DNA of 10,744 nt from an uncultured Campylobacter sp. (lineage in GTDB: Bacteria; Campylobacterota; Campylobacteria; Campylobacterales; Campylobacteraceae), in contig NZ_CALHXD010000332.1 in the NCBI RefSeq assembly GCF_938040115.1, positions 1 through 10,744 on the forward strand, given 5' to 3'. A program made the position numbers and the translations under genes. The notes beneath the pieces were generated by a model that had not been told where the DNA came from, did not search any database, and saw only the letters and a list, made by a program, of their open reading frames with translations. Positions 6,684-10,744 of the stretch are shown here, one piece after another (within the stretch, counting starts at the first letter, position 1; each line of letters starts with the position of its first letter).

Positions 6684-7700
6684 CTAACCAATCTCCCGCA
6701 TCGCATCAAGCCGTTTTAAAAACAGTTCCACCTTGCGCAGCTGCGCCGCATCTAGCGCCCTGCCCGAGTAAAAATACTCCACGCTGTTGCCGTTTGGATA
6801 GTAAATTTTGCCGCCGCTCTCGTCGCATCTTTCTGCACCCTGCTCGTCGCCACCTTCCTTGCCTTGCTCGCCCTCGCCGCGCCCTTCCGAGCCTTGCTTG
6901 CTCTTGTCTTTTACGCTCTCGCCGCCTGCGTCTAGATCTTCCGCGTCAAATTTACCGCCATGCGCCGATGAATTCGTATCGAATTCTACGCCACCGTCCG
7001 CGTTAAATTTAGTTGTCCGCGAGGGCAAATCCTCGCCGCACGCAAGCTTTAACCCTCCGCCCAGCTCGCTTGCAAGGCGGTTTAGCGTGCCGTCGATGCC
7101 GTCGATGATGCGTACGTGAGGCGGTAAAATTTCGTGCAAAACGTCCTTGAAATAGTTAAAATGCGTGCAACCAAGCACGAGCGAACCGAGGCGCTCAAGC
7201 TCAAATTTAGCTAGTTCCTCCCGCAGATACGCCCGAACCGCAGGCGAGTCAAACTCCAAATCCTGCGCAAACTCCACGAGGCGCGGTAACGCCAGGCTCC
7301 ACGTCTCGCACTCTAGCCGCCCCACGAGGCGCGCGAGCTTTTCGCCGGCGATCGTTAGCGGCGTGGCGATGAGCAGCGTCGGGCGCGCGCCGAAGCTGTC
7401 CGCAGCGAGCTTGACGGCGGGCTCCATGCCGATGACGGGCACGCTAAATGCGCCGCGAAGCTCCGAGATAGCCGCGCTCGTGGCGGTGTTGCAAGCAACG
7501 ACAACCGCGTCCGCGCCGTGCGCGACCAAAAACCCCACCGCATCAAGGCTCAGCCGCACGATCTCGGCCCTGCTTTTCGTGCCGTAGGGGACGTGATCCT
7601 CGTCGGCAAAATACAAAAACTCCGCCCCGCTAAACCGCCGCAGAGCCTCGGCAAGCACGCTCAGCCCGCCGATACCCGAGTCAAAAAACGCTATTTTCAA
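6684..7700 (-). CDS. murI: Glutamate racemase with large low-complexity insertion
   Basis: MurI converts L-glutamate to D-glutamate for peptidoglycan. From the proposed start, the protein begins with KIAFFDSGIGGLSVL (Asp7-Ser8). The two catalytic cysteines are present: Cys70 in VACNTATSAA and Cys178 in VLGCTHF, with His180. The protein is about 338 aa against a usual 250-280. The excess lies at about residues 215-298, a hydrophilic Gly/Glu/Asp-rich stretch before the terminal SVEYFYSGR segment. Start: the longest frame opens at TTG 7740-7742 without a ribosome site and contains a TATAAT at codons 3-4. TTG at 7698-7700 gives the canonical N-terminus and has GGA 7 bases before it, so it is preferred. 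The catalytic core is complete, so the enzyme is probably active. Confidence 0.9.
   Translation of the reverse strand: MKIAFFDSGIGGLSVLAEALRRFSGAEFLYFADEDHVPYGTKSRAEIVRLSLDAVGFLVAHGADAVVVACNTATSAAISELRGAFSVPVIGMEPAVKLAADSFGARPTLLIATPLTIAGEKLARLVGRLECETWSLALPRLVEFAQDLEFDSPAVRAYLREELAKFELERLGSLVLGCTHFNYFKDVLHEILPPHVRIIDGIDGTLNRLASELGGGLKLACGEDLPSRTTKFNADGGVEFDTNSSAHGGKFDAEDLDAGGESVKDKSKQGSEGRGEGEQGKEGGDEQGAERCDESGGKIYYPNGNSVEYFYSGRALDAAQLRKVELFLKRLDAMREIG
6807..7058 (-). other. Low-complexity insertion in murI
   Basis: About 84 extra codons between the LASEL helix and YYPNGNSVEYFYSGR of MurI. The first half encodes KFNADGGVEFD and HGGKFDAEDLDAGG, where the Lys-Phe pairs are AAATTT hexamers. 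The second half is GSEGRGEGEQGKEGGDEQG-like. A 17-base palindrome, GAATTCG-TAT-CGAATTC, lies at 6970-6986. Boundaries are approximate, judged from family length. Confidence 0.7.
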
Positions 7701-7730
7701 ATCTTTATCCAAGGTTAAATTTAAAAAGAG

Positions 7731-7736
7731 ATTATA
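7731..7736 (-). promoter_or_regulatory. -10 box of murI
   Basis: A perfect TATAAT in GAGTTATAATCTC on the minus strand, 30 bases before the proposed TTG start at 7700. It lies inside the longest murI open frame, which argues against the longer start. Confidence 0.55.
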
Positions 7737-7858
7737 ACTCAAATTTGCGGCGATTTCGCCTTTGGACGCAAATTTTACCTTTTTGCGGTTGCTAGACCCG
7801 CGCCTTTATCGACGTACAAATTTGACGTTTTTGTTGCTGTTTTTAATCAAATTTGGCG

Positions 7859-7864
7859 TAAAAT
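7859..7864 (+). promoter_or_regulatory. Possible -10 box of the GNAT gene
   Basis: TAAAAT in GGCGTAAAATCGGC, 25 bases before the GTG at 7890, in the 189-base region between the proposed murI start and the GNAT start. AAGGA at 7878-7883 is the ribosome site. Confidence 0.4.
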
Positions 7865-7889
7865 CGGCTAAATTTAAAAAGGATTCAAA

Positions 7890-8538
7890 GTGCAAGAAAA
7901 TCTCGCCGATGCAAAATACGAAATCTCGCGCGCCATCAAGGCCGATCTAGCCGCCATCACGCGCATTTGTAACGCAAGCGTTTTAGAGCGAAACGCCACG
8001 GCCACGCTGCACCCCGTGGGCATAGAGGAGCGCCAAGCGTGGTTTGACATGCACGAGGCGACAAATCGCCCGATATACGTGCTGCGCGAGATTTGCGAGA
8101 GAAAATTTGACAAGCGGAGAGGGCGAAACATTTAAGGCTAATTGCGAGAGAAAATTTGACTCGAAAGGTAAAAATTTGGGCGTGCAAAAGATAGGCGCCG
8201 TAAACCCAAAAGGCGAAATCTTAGTCTGGGGTAGCCCTAGCGACTATCATCCGCGCGAGGATTACCGCATCACGGCCGAAATCAGCGTCTATGTCGCGCC
8301 TGGGGCTCGCGGCAAGGGGCTCGGCGGACGGCTAGTAAATTTTATGCTTGAGCGCGCGCCCGAATTTGGCATCAAAAACATCGTCGCGCTGATATTTTCC
8401 AGCAACGCAGCAAGCCTAAATTTGTTTGCAAAATTCGGCTTTACGCGCTGGGGCGAGCTACCCGAAGTCTGCGATATGGGCGGCAAAATCGAGAGCCTGA
8501 CGATACTGGGTAAAAATTTATGCTCCGCCGCCAAATAA
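7890..8538 (+). pseudogene. GNAT N-acetyltransferase (phosphinothricin acetyltransferase-like), frameshifted by a 49-bp repeat
   Basis: The gene starts at GTG 7890 with AAGGA 6 bases upstream. Frame 1 runs to a TAA at 8133-8135 and covers the N-terminal GNAT half (YEISRAIKADLAAITRICNAS to RPIYVLREICERKFD). Frame 2 continues to 8538 and holds the acetyl-CoA site, EISVYVAPGARGKGLGG, then FSSNAASLNLFAKFGF, as in phosphinothricin/methionine sulfoximine acetyltransferases. At the break, a 19-base direct repeat occurs 49 bases apart and encodes CERKFD in both frames. Removing one 49-base unit rejoins the two halves exactly into a 199-aa protein. Even then the segment between IYVLRE and KGEILVWG is about 20 residues longer than family members usually have. 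The substrate cannot be told. Real disruption, phase-variable slippage or assembly error are all possible. Confidence 0.85.
8093..8160 (+). repeat. 19-base direct repeat, 49-base period, inside the GNAT gene
   Basis: TTGCGAGAGAAAATTTGAC occurs at 8093-8111 and again at 8142-8160. The offset of 49 is not a multiple of 3, so it shifts the frame by one. Each copy ends in AAATTTGAC, the word abundant between genes. The 30 bases between the copies (8112-8141) contain a weakly similar GCGGAGAGGGCGAAA stretch. Confidence 0.9.
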
Positions 8539-8577
8539 ATTTCATCATCTTTCAAAAGTTCGCGATAAATTTAAAGG

Positions 8578-8844
8578 ATGTAGGAAAAAACGCTATTTGC
8601 GTTGGCGTTTACGGCTGATTTTGCGTTTGGCTCGTCTAAATTTGAAACGCCAGAAAAAGAATGCAATGACGGCGATATGGAGTCTTGCCTTAAAGCCGCT
8701 TTTCAATACGAAGACGACGACAAAAAACTCAAACTAGTTAAAAAAGCTTGCGATTCCGGCAAAGATAGTCCTTTCATTAATCCATCGCCGAAATTTAAAG
8801 AAACTCGGCAAACATCCTACGGCGCGTATGAAATTTTAAAATAA
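8578..8844 (+). pseudogene. Decayed Sel1-like/Cys-repeat secreted protein gene
   Basis: AAAGG is followed by ATG at 8578, but codon 2 is TAG. In the same frame the following codons read EKTLFALAFTADFAFGS, which looks like the rest of a signal peptide, then KECNDGDMESCLKAAFQYEDDDKKLKLVKKACDSGKDSPF. The Cys spacing (CNDGDMESC, ACDSG) resembles the Sel1-like Cys-rich repeat proteins common in Campylobacter and Helicobacter. Only one repeat is recognisable and the C-terminal part (about 25 residues) does not match the pattern, so the gene also seems truncated. The only later start, TTG at 8602, would cut the signal peptide and has no ribosome site. I read it as a pseudogene; a short functional remnant is less likely. 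It follows the GNAT gene by 39 bases and three AAATTT hexamers fall within it. Confidence 0.6.
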
Positions 8845-8849
8845 TGCAT

Positions 8850-8891
8850 CGAGCCGTAGGTCGATAAATCGATAAAATCGATTACGGCTCG
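8850..8891. terminator. Hairpin between convergent Sel1-like gene and mqo
   Basis: Arms CGAGCCGTA (8850-8858) and TACGGCTCG (8883-8891) pair perfectly over 9 bp, and an inner TCGAT/ATCGA pair continues the stem. The plus strand continues with the T-rich CCTTATTGTATTTATC and the minus strand with TGCATTATTTTAAAATTTC. This fits a bidirectional terminator for the two converging genes. Confidence 0.7.
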
Positions 8892-8919
8892 CCTTATTGT
8901 ATTTATCTAAAAATTTAGG

Positions 8920-10274
8920 CTAATCCAAAAGCTCGGCCGCAAATTTATCTTCGTTAAATTTCCTTCCCAAAAAGGCACAAACCTCGCGCGCATCGCGAAG
9001 CGCGTTAGCCATGCAGCTAGTAGCTCCGGGGCTTGGCGTCATGTTAAAGCTAATGCCCTCATCGGTGTTTATGCCCGCTTCTCCCAGCATCAAACGCCCG
9101 CTTGATTTATCCAGCACCTGCGGGCGCACTCCGCCGAAATTTCGCGCGCAGCTCACGTCTTCGTAGGCTAGCGAAGGCACTATCTTTCGCGCCGCTTTGA
9201 CGAATAGGCGGCGATTTATACAGGGGATTTCGTAGGCGAAATTTTTAAATAGATAATTTCTAATCTCGCTGTCGCAAAGCAGCTCAAACATCGACCTAGC
9301 CACCCTGCCGTCAAACCTCAGCGTCTTTAAAAAGTCCCAAAACGTTGCACTTCCGCGGTATCGCTCTAGCTTTGGCATCATTAGCGCGGTGGGGCCGAAC
9401 CTCGTGCGCCCGTCCGCTAGGATATCGGCGTCGCCGTGTAGCGCGGCAAAGGGCAGCTTTGGGTTTTGCACCATATAGACCTTGCCCTTTAGCAGGTGTT
9501 TGTCGCTCATATAAAAGCTCCCCGCAACGGGCAAACAGCTGTAATCAAGCCCATAACCCATCTTGTGCGCCAAAAACAGCGAATGCGCGTCCGCATCGAC
9601 TACGACGTAGTTCGCGCTAAATTCGCGCCCGTCTTTAGCCGTGAGGCAAAAGCCATCGCTAGCGCGGACGATCCGCTCTATCTCGCAGCTTAAAAACACG
9701 TCCGCGTCGCGGTTTTCCTTAGACGCGACATCTCGGGCGTTTTTTACGAAGCTCTTAGCCGCGCGCCCGAAATCAATCGTCGTGTATTCGCCGCTTTGCA
9801 CGCCCATCGCCACGATCTCTTCGCTTCTATCGCCGCTTTTATCGGCGTTTAAAACGACGTTTGGCTCAAGGCCTTTTAGCTCGTCTTTCTCAAAAAGCCG
9901 CAGATACGGATAAATTTCGCGAAATTTACTAAATCTCTCGCGCAAAGCCGCGCTCTCCTCCTCGCCTACGCCTAGAACCATCTTTGGTGCGAGAACATAA
10001 ACTCGCCCGCGTAGCCGTGCATCAGCGCGTATTTTACGACCATGCGCGCCACGACGCTTACTTTTTTGGCTTTTTCATAATCGTAGTTCGTTTCTATATC
10101 GCCGCAGTGGATCGTCTGCGAGTTACACTCTCCGCGCGAATTTAGCGTCGCTAAGTCTTCGTATTTTTCAAAAAGCGCAAGGCTTTTTACGTCCGCGTAG
10201 CGCGCGAGCTGATAAAATAGCGCGCAGCCCGAAATTCCGCCTCCTACGACGGCTACCTCGTAATGTCTCTTCAT
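8920..10274 (-). pseudogene. mqo: Malate:quinone oxidoreductase with a one-base frameshift
   Basis: MQO is a membrane-associated FAD enzyme that oxidises malate to oxaloacetate and passes electrons to quinone. The N-terminus shows the FAD-binding VVGGGISG (residues 9-16) with acidic Glu36 in LFEKYEDL, then NSQTIHCGDIETNY. The frame stops at 9972-9974 after MFSHQRWF. The next frame picks up immediately as MVLGVGEEESAALRERF and runs to TAG at 8920. Restoring one A in the CCAAAGATGG run (9983-9985) gives MFSHQKMVLGVGE and a protein of 451 aa, normal for epsilon-proteobacterial MQO. The C-terminal part (GGVRPQVLDKSSGRLMLGEAGI, GISFNMTPSPGATSCMANAL) is intact. ATG at 10272-10274 has GGAG 5 bases upstream. 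Three A is too short for a phase-variable tract, so sequence error or a real null mutation are the main readings. Confidence 0.88.
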
Positions 10275-10298
10275 AAAAGCTCCGTAAATTTTCGGCGT

Positions 10299-10304
10299 AT
10301 TTTG
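10299..10304 (-). promoter_or_regulatory. Possible -10 box of mqo
   Basis: CAAAAT in TAGGCAAAATACGCC on the minus strand, 25 bases before the mqo ATG, spaced like other promoters here but a poor match at its first base. Confidence 0.25.
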
Positions 10305-10408
10305 CCTAAAAATGCTTAAATTTGATTGAGTTTAATGGGTTTTAAAAAATGCGTCGGCACAGCTAGCGGCGGCAAATTTAAAAGCTAAATTCGCCGCCTA
10401 AATTTACG

Positions 10409-10744
10409 CTATTTCGCGCCATTTTGCGCTTTAAACTCCGCCAAAAGCTCCTCGTCGCATTTAGGGCAGTATTCGTGCTCGCCGCTGATGTAGCCGTGCT
10501 TGGCGCAGACGCTAAAGACCGGCGTTATCGTGATGTATGGCAGCTTGTAGTTGTTTATCACGCCGCGCACGAGGTCTTTGCACGCTTCGGCCGAGCTGAT
10601 ACGCTCCTTCATGTATAGGTGCAGCACCGTGCCGCCCGTGTAGGAGCTTTGCAGTTCGTCTTGCAGATCGAGCGCCTCGAACGCGTCGTCGGTGAAATTT
10701 GCCGGCAGCTGCGTGGAGTTGGTGTAGTAGATATTTTCGCCAAA
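10409..10744 (-). CDS. nrdD: Anaerobic (class III) ribonucleoside-triphosphate reductase, C-terminal part
   Basis: The 111 visible residues match the end of the large NrdD subunit, which makes deoxynucleotides without oxygen. Family stretches are clear: YYTNSTQLPANFTDDAFEAL then DLQDELQSSYTGGTVLHLYM (7-45), then TPVFSVCAKHGYISGEHEYCPKC (74-96) with the zinc ligands Cys80-x2-His83 and Cys93-x2-Cys96. The protein stops only 15 residues later (TAG at 10409). The RVxGYxRPV glycyl-radical segment that I expect after the zinc site in standard NrdD is not present in this or the other frames downstream. It may be encoded separately or the gene may be truncated. The rest of the gene lies beyond the right edge. 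mqo follows after 134 bases holding AAATTT hexamers. Confidence 0.88.
   Translation of the reverse strand, partial: FGENIYYTNSTQLPANFTDDAFEALDLQDELQSSYTGGTVLHLYMKERISSAEACKDLVRGVINNYKLPYITITPVFSVCAKHGYISGEHEYCPKCDEELLAEFKAQNGAK

Noticed and set aside
6165..7700. Toxin-antitoxin or defence island in the M48-murI region
   Set aside because: No small paired ORFs with ribosome sites or nuclease, helicase or toxin motifs are present.
8044..8130. Separate second gene starting at ATG 8044
   Set aside because: The first part of that frame is a shadow of the N-terminal GNAT half; the real protein sequence in this frame begins only at the repeat near 8142.
9983..9985. Phase-variable homopolymer in mqo
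   Set aside because: Campylobacter contingency loci use long G or C tracts (about 8 or more); three A is too short.

Overview
The window looks like chromosome from a Campylobacter species, most likely the oral/gut group with higher GC (C. showae / C. rectus / C. gracilis-like). This is inferred from the protein families, the AAAGGA-type ribosome sites, the TGC-TATAAT-type promoters, and intergenic DNA filled with AAATTTGA-like words. No database search was possible.

Layout, left to right. The 5' part of a class I fumarase alpha subunit (minus, cut by the left edge). An AAATTT-rich gap. A CNNM/CBS/CorC membrane protein (minus). A 70-aa membrane-anchored small protein (minus). A secreted DUF411 metal-binding protein (minus). 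Diverging from it, an SbmA/BacA-type peptide transporter (plus), then an M48 lipoprotein metalloprotease (plus). Convergent to these, a glutamate racemase MurI (minus) carrying a low-complexity insertion of about 84 residues. Diverging from murI, a GNAT acetyltransferase (plus) broken by a 49-bp repeat-linked frameshift, then a decayed Sel1-like (Cys-repeat) gene with a stop at codon 2. A hairpin separates these from a malate:quinone oxidoreductase gene (minus) with a one-base frameshift. Last is the C-terminal end of an anaerobic class III ribonucleotide reductase (minus, cut by the right edge), which ends without a visible glycyl-radical motif.

Functionally this is mostly housekeeping and envelope biology: malate metabolism (fumarase makes malate, MQO oxidises it to oxaloacetate and passes electrons to quinone), cell-wall D-glutamate, envelope proteolysis, peptide uptake and metal handling. 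No defence system, phage, insertion sequence, CRISPR array, tRNA or rRNA was found.

The strongest unexplained signal is the palindromic hexamer AAATTT. By eye there are about 60 copies in roughly 2.4 kb of intergenic DNA and about 24 in roughly 8.3 kb of coding DNA. None lies inside the fumarase, SbmA or M48 coding regions, while several sit in the aberrant parts of murI and the GNAT gene, where they encode Lys-Phe-Asp/Asn peptides. The hexamer fits the RAATTY methylation site recalled as governing DNA discrimination in C. jejuni transformation. An uptake/self-recognition sequence or a small proliferating repeat are the two ideas worth testing. A second theme is three coding lesions in 2.4 kb (GNAT, Sel1-like, mqo), which may be real decay or local sequence error.
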